Origin: Cheilinus undulatus
Lineage: Eukaryota; Chordata; Actinopteri; Labriformes; Labridae
Length of the DNA stretch: 64,000 nucleotides
Direction of reading: 5' to 3'
NCBI RefSeq assembly: GCF_018320785.1
Contig: NC_054876.1
Location: 23,582,212-23,646,211, forward strand
The translations under genes were made by a program, and so were the position numbers. Position 1 is the stretch's first letter, and each line of letters begins with the position of its first letter. Of the stretch, positions 1 to 13,935 are shown one piece after another. A model generated the notes under the pieces. That model saw nothing but the letters and a program-made list of their open reading frames with translations. It did no database searches and was not told the DNA's origin.

Positions 1-1964
1 GTGTGAAAGTTTCCAACTGCACCTTCTTTACTAAAAATAAGATACAGTGCAGCTTATTGCAAGCATCTGACTTGTCGTTTTTTGCAGGGACATCTTTCCA
101 CATCTAGAGCTGCTGCTACAGGTTTAGACTCTTCTCAATGCCATTGGCCATACACCAACATTAATCAAGTTTCAATTTTATTAACAATTTTAGCTTTGCA
201 CAGTCTTGAAAAAGAGACAACAGTGTGTTAAAGTCCTAGTTGTCAGCAGTAATGACAGCCCATGCATGGCTAACTTGGTTTGTACACAAGATGTTTAAAA
301 CCTTCAAAGATGGTGCAAACTGCCCCTTTTTGTCTGATTTTCCCCAATCTCATAGCTGTGCCTCATCTTGACTTACTATTTAGTCACTTTGGAGATATGA
401 CGCAAAACTAAATTTTATTTATGTTATCTGTGTTAACTCTAAATTGAGGTCCGGCCGATACAGATTTTTGGGGGGTTGATACCGATATGAAGGAATAAAA
501 AATACTGAGTTTGTGATATTTTTCCAACCTCACTCACATACATCAGAGGGTCAAAAAATTAGGAAAACCTCTTTCAACAAAGGGAACATTCACTATTCTC
601 AGTAAAGAACGAATCATCCCTGATGGTGTCAACAACATTTACAAAGTCAGATATATCGAAATAGAATTTGTGGTAGAGATGTTATTGGTGTGCATTACAT
701 GGCGTAGATGTGTCTAATGAAGTGGTCAGTGAGTTAATTTGTACGTGATGAATCTATCATTATCTGTAGGTAACAGACAAGTAGATAAGCACATCAAAAA
801 AGTCACTGGTAGACTGGAAATGCACCACTCTAAACATGCATTCACATTTTCTCTCCACTATTTTCAGAACCATGAAGTCATATCGAGTCAATTCTGACCA
901 GAAACGCCCCCAGCATGCAGCTGGGTCAGTGTAATTTCTGACAGATCCATTTCCTGGTTGAACCAGACTTAAAATTGCAGAAACTCTCGTTGTTCTGTTA
1001 TTGGCAGAAATGGAAAAATTAAAACTAGCCATTTTTCTTGTTGTTTTTTCCATTTTGGTCACGAATATGGAAAAACATAACATTTTAAAGAAAGGAGTCC
1101 AATTTAGGTTTTTTTCAATTTGGTTGTTGTTTTTTGTTTGTTTGTTTTACCCTTTTTGCAACTTATATTTTTGCACCATTTTGCTATAATTTCATCAACT
1201 TTTTATTTACTTATTTATTTGTTTAATTTTACTAAAGCTGTCACAGTTACTTCTTTATTTTCTAGCATCCTGATATCTGGCATTTCATTCCTAATGGTTT
1301 TCTTCAATGTGTCCAATCACACTGTTATCATTACCAAAAAAGGCAACTCTGTTTTAAGAAAAGGGGTTTTTATCTTCAAAAGGCAATATTGAACAACAGC
1401 ATTTATGTATGAAATTCATTTTTGTTGCTCTTATAATAGTGACTATCATTCAGGTTAAAAATAAAATATTATCACAGTTTAACTTTACGATGGATTATAA
1501 TTTTGGCTGAACTCCATAGGTCACCATTTGGCAGGGCCCCCTAAGCTCTCCCCTTTATCCCCTCTTATGGGCGGCCTTCAATGTAAGGACACATTTTCTT
1601 CACTTTTTACTTTGTTATATTTTGCTAATTACTCTTGCCCTCTACTGTAAGTTGTACAAAAAAAAGAAATCCCCCAATCAATTAGGATCAGTAAAGGTTT
1701 GTTTTCTTATAAAATTCCCTTTTTTTGCCTAACTGATGTTATTTCTTTTATTTCTCAAATAGTTTTTGATAACAAGCATATTTTCTTAGCTTTTTTCTAC
1801 TTCTATCCTGTTTTCCTGTCAAAATACTCTTTAGGAAGTGGGCTGACTGCATGATTTTATGTATTGAAAAATGGTTAAATAAAGCCAAGTTGAGTTGAGT
1901 AGCCAACTGTTTTTACTTTTTAATGCATTTGCCATCAAAGTCTGTGGAGAATGAAAAAAGGGAA
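1..1964. other. Intergenic DNA with old repeat fragments
   Basis: No gene is supported here. The sequence is AT-rich with long poly-T tracts. About 445-530 resembles the end of an old hAT-type element, rich in CGATA-like words. A repeat at about 1338-1545 recurs at 40739-40930. Around 1875-1900 the sequence AATAAAGCCAAGTTGAGTTG looks like the 3' tail of a non-LTR retroposon. The short open frames here have no recognisable domain and look like chance frames. Confidence 0.5.
1338..1545. repeat. Dispersed repeat, copy 1 (paralogous to 40739-40930)
   Basis: This stretch shares an ordered series of words with 40739-40930. They include an AAAAGGCAATAT block, a TTTGTTGCT block, a GTGAAAAATAAAAT-like block with TTATCACAG, and a CTCCAT...CCCATTTGGC-like block ending in a run of C. 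The shared order over about 200 bp shows two diverged copies of one interspersed repeat. I cannot assign the family. Confidence 0.5.
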
Positions 1965-3580
<1,616 letters not shown>

Positions 3581-3719
3581 TGCACCATACACCTGCATAA
3601 ACCCCACACAACACAACTGAATACTTCTTTTAACACTGTTAAAAAAGCATATACTTACAAATATAAAATTAATTAGAATTAAATAAATAGTACATAAATT
3701 CTATAAAGGCAGAGTTTGG

Positions 3720-6700
3720 TGTGAATGGTTCATTTTATTACTGACATTCAATTTTTGTAAAAGAACCAAGGCAATGCCATTCATAGAAAGTCCAAAACCA
3801 ACCATGGAGCATTTTAACAGAATACAACTGGCATTCAGAGTCAGGTTTACAAATCGTGTCCTAATTATGTTTGGGAATAAACTTAAGAGACAAATTTAAA
3901 AAAAAAACAAAAACAAAACAAAAAAAAACTAGATCTGTGGGGAGTCAGAGTCATAGAATCCCTAAACGTGATGAAAAACATCAGAGGAAACAGGATGGGA
4001 TGGATGTGCTGCATTCTTTCTTTAAAGAAGAATCCAGAAAAGACACACATGGTCAGAGTGCTCTGTCCCAGCGATAGATTCCCTAAACATTTATACTGCT
4101 CTGATATTGAACTCGTGGGTTATAGATGCCATTTGAGAAGTATTACTCCTGGTCAGTTGACTAAAATTAATTACAAGCATAACCTTTTACAGTTAGATAA
4201 ATTCACTGACATCATGACACTGGGAGGACATGGACTGATTTCATAGTAATTTTAATTAGCAAGTCTATCCAAAGTAGTTTATACTAATTAGATGTCAGGG
4301 GTTATTTCAAATGTCAACACACATGGCAGGAGGAGCTGGGATGCAAAAATGCTGTTTCTTTGTCACAAAAGCGGATATTTATGTTTTAAATTTAGAGGTT
4401 GGTTTGCCTTAAAATATTTGATGCTTAACTTTCCTTGAAAAATGCAGTTTTCCCTACATGGGTCACTAACAGAACAACTACATCTGGAATCAACAGCTGG
4501 CAGGCTTCTCTAACAGTCTATTACTGTGATGCACATACCCATTTAGTTTCCAATGATGTTCACACAATGAAAACAAAGTTGTTTATGCAACAGTTGAAAT
4601 GTTTCTGACCATGTCAAGTGCTCTGATGTAAATCAAAATCTATGAGGAATGGGGCTAATAATATAATGTTATTCAACAGTACAGAAAAGTCTGTATGTTC
4701 ATATTTTGACAGGAACATGTGCAAAATACATCAAACTCTACATTTCATTTCTCTTAAAAAAGAAAAAAAAAAAAAACACAGCATTGGTCAGGTTTGATCC
4801 TACATTAATTATGTATTCATTCTCAGCCCTGTAGCCAACACTTCCCAATGAAAAAAAGAAATTCATTCATAGTAATAAGACCTTTAGTAGTAGTGGTAGT
4901 AATAATACTGTTTAAGGGTTAACTCATGCCTCTCCTGTGCCGTCTGCGCCATGCTGATCCCACTCCTAACAGTAGAGGGCACTGGAGTGATCACACCAGC
5001 TTGAGGACGCGTCATACAGACAGGAGAAGCCGTAACACTGGCTGGTCTCAAAGATCATAAGGCTTCATTCCCTAAAGCTTCTCAGTCTAAAGTCTGTCTT
5101 TGTTCACAAACATGTAAAGTAACAAAGAACGTTAAACTGCTGGGAGGCTTTGGAGAAATCCTGCCCTGAAGTTAACTATATAACAACACTCCTCTGGTTT
5201 AATATAGATGCCATACAGAGCAACATTTATATACATTACACACAAACAGATTGGGCTGTTTTCATGTACACAAACACGGCAGAGGGTATTTGGTTGCTGA
5301 CAGCCTCAGAACAGCTTTGGAGCGTTGCTAGTAGAAATGACTTTAGTGCAAATGCAACCAAAAAAAAAGACAAGAAAAAATCATTAGGAAGGTGGGAGCA
5401 CAGAGGGGACATACATGAATGCTATGGTAACAGTGGCAGCGTGCAAGCTCTACATATAAGCGTGCATCAGGACTCTCAGGCATTCACGAAACATTAGTCT
5501 TTCAATTCAATCAACACAACTTTCCCTCTTTTCCAGGAGCTGGCTGAGTGTGTGTATGTGTGAAAATAAAATTGCTCAGTTTTCAATAGAAACATCTCAT
5601 GAAATAAGAGAGCAGCAGGAGGAGAGTGATGGTCCTTGAAATCAGGGGATTTTTTGATTTGATTGGTTGATATATCTGGATGGAGTGAGGTCATGAGTGG
5701 ATAAAGGACAAAGCTTTAAAATCTGTAAAAAGGAAACGAATGTGAATGAAGTAAAGCTAACAACAAAGTTAGTGCTCGATGCCGACCCTGGGGATTACGT
5801 TACTCTCCACATTCTCAAGTTCAAACACAAACTGTGGCCTCTATTTCCCATTATCTCCCTCCTCTCTCTCATGAAGTCCACTTCTACTTGCTGATCAACA
5901 AGCAGTAATGCAAAAATGATGTGAAAAATAACATCTCTTTAACAGTAATACAAAAATTTGGCGACGATGAGTAACTGTTTTTTTTTTTTTCCTTTTTTTG
6001 CTGGGACCAGCCAAACAAGTTTGATGCAAATATTGGAGTATATATCAGAGAAAGCTTTGACACATGAAATGAAGTTACACCATTGTTCACATTTAACTAG
6101 ACCACACCAAAATTCTTCTGTTTAGCACCAGGCTTCAGGTCATGTGATGGCCTCAGGAAACATTCAGTCTTTTCATGTACACCTAACTACTGTCACCCAA
6201 AAGTGAAAGTCTTTATCATAACCAGTTGAGAAATGTGCAGACTTTGGGAAATGTTAAGACTTTGTCACTGTTTGAAATACAGCCGCAAGCTCTGACTCTT
6301 AACACCTCACATACAGAGAAAACCCAAACACTGAAATGTTCATCAAAACGAGTGATGCACAAATAAAAGCCAAATAAGACGTACAGGACTGGAAGGAAAA
6401 GAACATAAGATGAACTCAGAGATGCTGCTATTGGTCTGACATCTCTTTCTGAATCTAGGAGATGTGGAAAAAAGTGAAGTGACACTTTAGTTTCATACAG
6501 AATTTCACATATTGAGGACACCATGAAAAAAGTACCGATTAACTTTGAGATGACATTCCCATCTTCCCATTTTTGTATCAGTTTGAATCCCAACCGAAAA
6601 GAGAAAAAAAAACAACATCAGAAAAAGTGCCACCCACCCTTTTGACATCATTGCTGGTATTAAATTTAAACTCAGTATGGAAACATTTTAAAGCTGACTG

Positions 6701-6882
6701 ATGAATTCCTCGGCTTGGATGCCTTTGGATTTTTATCTTCATCTGGTTATGGATGATTCTTGTTGACTTAATGGGATAGCTGACTGCGCCACCTGTCGAG
6801 TGCAGGCAGAATTTGGCAGACATAGTGTTCAGATTGTGTTTTTATGTGCATGCATGTACGTCCTAGTACATAATGATGGGGC
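3720..6882 (-). other. Putative rnf145 3' untranslated region
   Basis: This region lies directly downstream of the rnf145 stop codon at 6883. It shows no transposon ends and no coding exon. A minus-strand poly(A) signal AATAAA is present at 3734-3739, with non-repetitive sequence running up to it and the Tc1 element lying just beyond. A long 3' UTR ending near 3715-3725 is my inference; nearer cleavage sites are possible. The sequence is AT-rich, with several homopolymer A or T runs (about 3900, 4755, 5980). Confidence 0.4.
3734..3739 (-). terminator. Candidate poly(A) signal for rnf145
   Basis: The plus strand reads TTTATT here, which is AATAAA on the gene's strand. It lies about 3.1 kb after the rnf145 stop codon and just before the boundary with repetitive DNA. 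Usage cannot be confirmed without transcript ends. Confidence 0.35.
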
Positions 6883-9800
6883 TCAGAGGCTGCATGGAGC
6901 AGGAGACTGCTCCTCAGAAGGTGAACAAGGCTGTTCAGGCTGTGATGATGGACCAGTAGATGACTCCTCCCTGTCCAGTGGGAAGTCTGGGTATGGCTGA
7001 GAGGCAGGCTCAGGTTCAGCAGGGGTCATGTCATGACGTGACGACACATGGTGGCAGATGGAGGGGTGAATGTCCAAGGTGTCAGAGGAAGACAGAGAGG
7101 GGTCCTCTATGTGTGATTCAATCACATCTGGAGGGAGAGGAGAAGTAGAGGAAGATGATGTTGTTGGAGTGTTCAGCAGGGGCTGGGGAGCAGAGGTGGC
7201 ACAAGAGGGGGGAGAGGAGGGGGTTTCTTCTCCTTTGGATGTAGCAGGTCCAATATCGCCCTCCTTCATCCCTGTCTCCTCCTCCTTCCTATCATCTGTA
7301 GAGGCGCCATCATTCTGCTTATTAATGGTTTCTTCCTGTCCTGCAGGGCTCTGATTGGTTGCAGGGGTGTCTTGATTAGGGCCATTGGAGGCTGGTGATT
7401 GGCTCTTGAGTTGTGAGTGACAGAGGGGGCATGTCTCCTGGACATATAGCCATTTCTTCAAGCAGCCAGCGTGGAAGAAATGACTGCAGGGAGTGATCAC
7501 AGCACTGTTCATGTCCTGGAAAGAATAAAAGCACACACACGGGCCATGTTGTTATTTTCATTTCACAATTTTCCCATAAGTGTGACTTTCAGCCTAAGAA
7601 TTCTTCTTGGCCATGTCTGTTCATATAAACCCAAAGACTGAGCTCGTACCTGGTAGCAGATAGCACAGATGTCGTTGTATTGCTCCAGCTGTGTGTTGCT
7701 TGCCGTGGGGAGGCTTTTGATCTTGTTTACAGCATCTCTCCTGAGCAGGAAACTCTGCCAGCCCAGCTGGGCTCTGAGCCACACATTATAGTACGAATGG
7801 ACCAGGATTATAGTGCTGCCCATCACACTCCACTCCCCAAATACTGTCTCTGACACACCATAGCACACAACACACACTGCAACCTGAAAGGAGGGAAAAC
7901 AGCAGCAGTTAAGTAGAGATACTGTCATCCTGTGTGTCAGTGATGATACTCTTTTGTTTGCCATTATGATACTTAAACTGCATGTGTGAAACACACCAGA
8001 AACTCCAGCAGCCTGTAGGTCCCGTTGACACAGTAGATAACTTCATCCATGTTCTCCACAGGAGCCTTACGAAACTCCTCCACCATAAAGAGGACATAGA
8101 TCAACAGAGTGCCAAGAACCTGCAGATGTTTGGGAAGACACTGTTGGCATCTAACTCCCTTTTCCCTCTCAAAACACTGAAGGACACTTTGTGTATGTGT
8201 GAGCAGATATCAGCCCGTGTGTTACCTGCAGTGAAGTGAGGATAGAGGAGGAGATGATGATGAGGAGCCAGAAGTCCATGTGGAAGAACTGACAGATCAT
8301 GTAGGCCATGTAGGCTGGAAAGATGAGCAGGAACAGACACAAAGACACAGCTCTGAAGTGCTTCCACAAACTCCTGAAGGACACAAAGAGAAGAAAAAAG
8401 AAGTCATCAGTAACTACTATGTCTGCAAAAGTTTTCTTAACTTTGAACAAATTTGTACTTGCTATTACACTGTACTGTATAAGAGAGGAAACTTTAATTG
8501 CTAAGAAAAATAAAAACACAACTAATAAATAAAAGATAAAAGAAGATTCATACTTGTCTCTGGATGCCCCCAGGGCCAGGACTATGGGGTCAGCTATCTC
8601 CAACATTGACTGCAGAATAGAAGCAACAACAATGAAGAGGATGATGGAGAGGAGGAAGGCTCGGTGGATGACCTGTAGCTCGATAAGACCGGTCTGAACA
8701 GCCAGGATCAGCAGTGTGATGCCCTCTGTCATGCCCCTGCAAAGACAGGAAACAAACATAATAAATTTGACCAAAAAACAACTGACACCTAAAACAAACA
8801 CAAACAGAGATACACACTGACCTGTGCATGGTGTTGTCATTCATAAAGGCTCTGTAACCCTGCAGGTAGAACTTGCAGAGTGTGAGAACTCCCAGAGCAA
8901 TAAAAGAGACGGTAAAAACCAGACCCAGCAGGGAGTACGGTGTACTGCAACATTCTGCAATACTGAAGAAAATAAGGAGGAAGAAGAGGAGAGAAGAAAG
9001 AGATAAACATAGGAACAAACTTTTCAAACTTATTCCACTGTAACTACAGCAAAAAGCTGTGTTATGCATGTCTTCTTACAGTATCAACTACATTCCTGTT
9101 TGTGAGCTACCTTATTTATAAGAAAATAGCATTTTTGGTTTACCCCTATTCTTTAATTAGATAAACAAAGAGAGTTTTAAGTAGCAGCAGAAGAATCATG
9201 TTTTTCAAATCATCACATTGGATCAACCCAATGGTTTATTCGCAATCTCAGACAACGGTATTCAATTACCCACAATCCAAGGGTGTTAGATCAACATCTG
9301 TTTTTGGTGGAGCTGCAAATTTTGACTGCAATTGCTCCGAGTCAGAGAAAAAGTGGGCAGGAACGATTTAGCTCTGTGGTGACAACACATGGTACCACAT
9401 ATGTCACTTGCCATCAGATCAGCCAGTAAAAATAAAACAAGACTAGGTTAAAACCTAGTATATGGCTGGCCGCATTCATCTGGGATGCCTGTTGAAATGC
9501 CTGACTGAATTGTGTGTTCTGGCAGAGGGATTTTTGTTGGGGTGTGTAATGCCCCTAATGTCTGTAGGGAGGGAGAACTGACGGATCCCAAAAGTTTAAA
9601 ACATAAAGCCCTGTTAGCAGGAAACAGCTAAGCTGACACGCCAGATTGACTCATATACATTGCATGGATATATTTTACATGCATCTAATAAAATAAGTAA
9701 CACTGCTTTATCAAAATATTACCCAAATAAATCAAAATCTAAATGGAGCATGGGGACAATAAATAAACATAAAACTGAAAGTGACTAAATTTTACATAAT

Positions 9801-12800
9801 GTTTTATATTAAAGCCATGTTACAAAACCTGGTACTGTCCTTACTGATATGGAATTTATTGTTACTGGTGACTTAAATTTATATAGCTCCATTTTCCCCT
9901 CTCTTTCCCTGTGTAACATCATCCCCCCTCCCCTCCTGCTTGTCTTTTATCACATCTGCGTTCCAACAGTGAAAACCAAACAAACAGGTAACTCTTCAGC
10001 AGACCCTGGATATACCAGACAAGCCGACTGTAATGATTGGACACCCATACTGAAACCGACCGGGAGTAGATTGAAAACATATTTTCTGTCCAAGAAAGCT
10101 TTAAGTGTTGCTCTCTGCGCTTGTTTTGATAAAGGCATACAGTCTAGTTCAGACAAAACTGCCGCTGTGGCCAAGTCCCAGCTAATCACTCCACTAGCAG
10201 GCCTTGTATACAATCACTCACAAAAACTAACACTTTCCACTTTTCATGCCAAAGCAGGTCAGCAGAAGAGCGACAACATTGTTTACTGTTGCGGAAAGCT
10301 GTCAGTGTTGCTCTCTGCGCTTGTATTAATAAAGGAATGCTGTCCATTTCTGACCAAAGTGCCGCTGTAGCTAATTTTGAGCCAATCACTCCACTATCAA
10401 GCCTTCTATACAAGCACTCACACAACAAGTAACCCCTCCCCCCTTAACTATTGCATACTCATGCCAAAGCAGGATGGGGGAAGAGTAAAAACAGCTTTTC
10501 TGTGATGGAAGCTTACAGTGTTGCTTTCTGCACTTGTTTTTATCAAGAAATGTCCAGTTTTGACAAAAGTGCAGCTGTGGCTAAACCTGAGCTAATCACT
10601 CCACTAGCAGCCATTGTATACAAGCATTCACACAACAAGTAGCCCTTTCCCCCTATCACATACTCATACTGAAGCAGGTCATCAGAGTGAAAACATCTTT
10701 CCTAGCATGAAAAGCTTTCCCTTTTTCAGTTTCTTGAGTTAATTGATTATTTGGTCTGGTGTTTAGGTGAATCCAGCCTTCACTATCTCTTCCGCAAATT
10801 CGGCTTATAACTCGCCCCTTCTTGTACTACTGTCCAGGAATTCTGTTGATGCCCAGATCACAACTTAACATTTAGCCTCCCCAGCAGACCACTTTTTGTC
10901 TATTTTCTACTCTTCTTCACAACCTTGAATGTGATACGCCCACTAATGATGTCACCGTTCCCAAGAAAGAACTTTTTGTTTCCAGCTGAGAATCAACTTT
11001 TCAGGTTCAGCACCAATTTTTCCCCGGTCAAAATTAGGTTCAGGAACTGGAACTGGGACGGGTCCCTGCCAGTCTGAAAGGCCTCTCTAGGGCTGACCTC
11101 AGCAGTTGGCAAAAAAACTCAATTACAGTAGACTATTTCAACCTATAGAGGGCAGTTGCTATGTGCTAAACTGAGTGTTATAATGTCAAGATTTGGTCCG
11201 GAAGTGATCAACAGTACTAATGAATTTACATTTTCATACCTTTTCATCTGAAAGAAATAAGTGGTTTGAGGGTTTAGTTACTCTTTGATGTGTTTTCCCA
11301 TAAATGTTTTTCCTGATTTCTTAAAGTGTGTTTTTGAATTTCATCTTATATTATAATATTGATTTTGATAAAAGATTCAAAACATTTAATCATCCTGCCT
11401 ACAATAGTTAAAAGCTTTTTTTTGATTAAGGTAAATTTAGTGTGTGACATTCACACTTGTTTTGTACAGAACTCAGTCATTTACAATACATGAAGTGATG
11501 AATAAACAGAAGCATTTCATAGAGGCTCTAAATACTGTCCAGTGTTAATGTCGTTGACTAAAACTATGACTAAAAATGTTTGTCGACAGTCTTTTTTTCC
11601 ATGACAAAAACTAGACTAAGATTAACAAAATTAGATCTGTGATGACTAAAACTGACAAAAACTAAGTTTAGTTTTCGTCAGGATGACTAAAACTAGACTA
11701 AAATGTTATGTAGTTTTCATCGGATATTCAAAATCTGTGATATTTCTCCACTGTGGGTAAATCTGTCAAAAAACAATGCATCCGTAGCTATTCTGCCTCT
11801 CAGCAGGGCCCCAAGGTCTGGCAGAGTGCATAGAACACACTGCCATGACTTGGTACCAGACTTGGCAAGAAAATAAATGCTTGGACTAAAAGTAAAGACT
11901 AAAATGTGAGGACTTTTTATGGACTAAAACTAGACTTAAATGTCTTGAGTTCTTGTCGACTAAAACTAAAAAGGATAGAAATGACTAAAATGTGACTAAA
12001 ACTAAAATGCATTTCATTTTAAGACTAGAACTAAGACTAGAATTAAAAATAGCTGCCAAAATTCACACTGATACTGTCCCATATCAGCAACATAGTCTCA
12101 ACAGTGTTATGGTCTTACCTGGTCAGAAAGAGGAAAAGGAGCCTCTCCCGTGAGGTAGGCTGGTCTCTGGTGCTGAAGTAAGAGTAGATCTGCAGAGCAA
12201 ACAGCAGCAACCAAAAACACATGAAGAGAACAGGGAGGACCAGCTGGTTCCACAGAGACATACCCAGAGCGAGCAGCCCGTACACTTCCACCACCTGGGG
12301 ACCGGAAGAGTCACAGGGAGACAGAGGAGAGAGGAGATGAAGGTTATTGTGAAAAGGAAAGATTTATTTACAGACTTTTCTTAAGTCTAATATTATTAAA
12401 ATTCATGTATAAAATTGGAGAAGTTCCTACAACATGCAGCCAGTTTTTCTTCCTTTCTTTTTTCATTACCTGAGCCAGCTCCCTGTAGGCAGTCTTGGCC
12501 AGGTTGTATGGCACCAACAAGTTCGAAGCCAGGAAGTAAATGACCTCCAGGCCAGTGAAGATCATGGAGAACTTATTGATGAAGACGATGGTCTCCAGTG
12601 GGACCAGACACAGTCTGGCCACCAGAGGGAGGAGGTGAGCAGAAAATAGCCAGATCCTTTTGGTCTGCATCACACAGGAACATAGCGTACACACCACCAG
12701 CTGACCTGAAAGATGATGAGAGAAGATGAGGTGGAAAAATAAACAGGGCCCAAGGTAAAAGTCACCCATGCACACATGAATATGCATAACATTCAAAATA

Positions 12801-13852
12801 TGACTTTAAGTAAAGCTTTACTGGAACTTTGGCTTTGGTCAAGCTAATAGCTTAAACTTAACATGAAATGAAAATACTGAAAGCTGTATAAACAGATGTG
12901 TCCACTACAAAAGCACAGAGAATAATCAACAACAACGTTTCTAGCAGTATACCTTTATCAATGCATTCATATTTTTTTTTTTTCTCAGGCTTTAACTCTG
13001 TAGTTTTAGTACACAGTGTAGTCTGTTTATAGCAAAGTAGACTCCATATCACTTTTCTGTGAAATGAAACCAGATCCTATGGACCAGAGAACATGCTGTA
13101 CATTTTAAGGTATAGGAAATGTCACGGGCAGCAGATGGTGATCAGAAATAAAGGTTTGATCAGAGAGGGGCCAAATTGTTTGACATCTACGTGATACATT
13201 TGGGTTTCTGACAATTTTAAACCTATATTCTCTTAAACTGTTGTATAATGCTGATCTTTTTACACCACCTGTTCACAGGAAGCTTGACTCACAGACATGC
13301 TAGAGCTTTGACGGGAGAGCTGTGCTTTTCTTACAGAGGATGGATTCTTGTTGTCAATAAGACTCAAACTGCACGACATAATCATTTCCTGTCATGTGTT
13401 CTATAAGTGTTAACCCATGCACATATGTGTGATTCAAACCTATGAGTGCAGTGGTGAATCTATTCATGGAGAGGGGTTCCAGGTAGACAGGTCCTTCATG
13501 GCCAGACTCCAGCTCGCTACGGACATAATCCCTGAAAAAGAGAGGTCAAAATGCTGCTCTGAAAGTCATGAACACACGTGCATCAAGTTACAATCAGCTG
13601 CAAGACAGAGAGGTGTGTTGATGGGACAGAGAAAGAAACATCAGCAATTACTAAGAAGGAAATGGACTACACTTTCACCTAGGTAAAAGTCAGACAATTT
13701 TTTGTTTGTCATTCATCAATCTGATTCACAGAGAAGGCTGATCAGAGCGTTTGTCCGTTTTCATCCTGTTTAAAATATTTTATAGCCTTCGAAGCCCAAC
13801 AAATTCCAGAAACAAACTAGAGGTAGTGCTCAAAGTTCCTACATTGTCTTAT

Positions 13853-13935
<83 letters not shown>

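Noticed and set aside
6800-7354. Plus-strand open frames opposite the last rnf145 exon
   Set aside because: They are antisense shadows of the RING and tail exon, whose minus frame has clear homology and splice sites.
9849-10370. 173-residue plus-strand open frame
   Set aside because: It coincides with the 205-bp tandem repeat, has no recognisable domain and lies inside an rnf145 intron on the opposite strand. Its length is explained by repeat structure.
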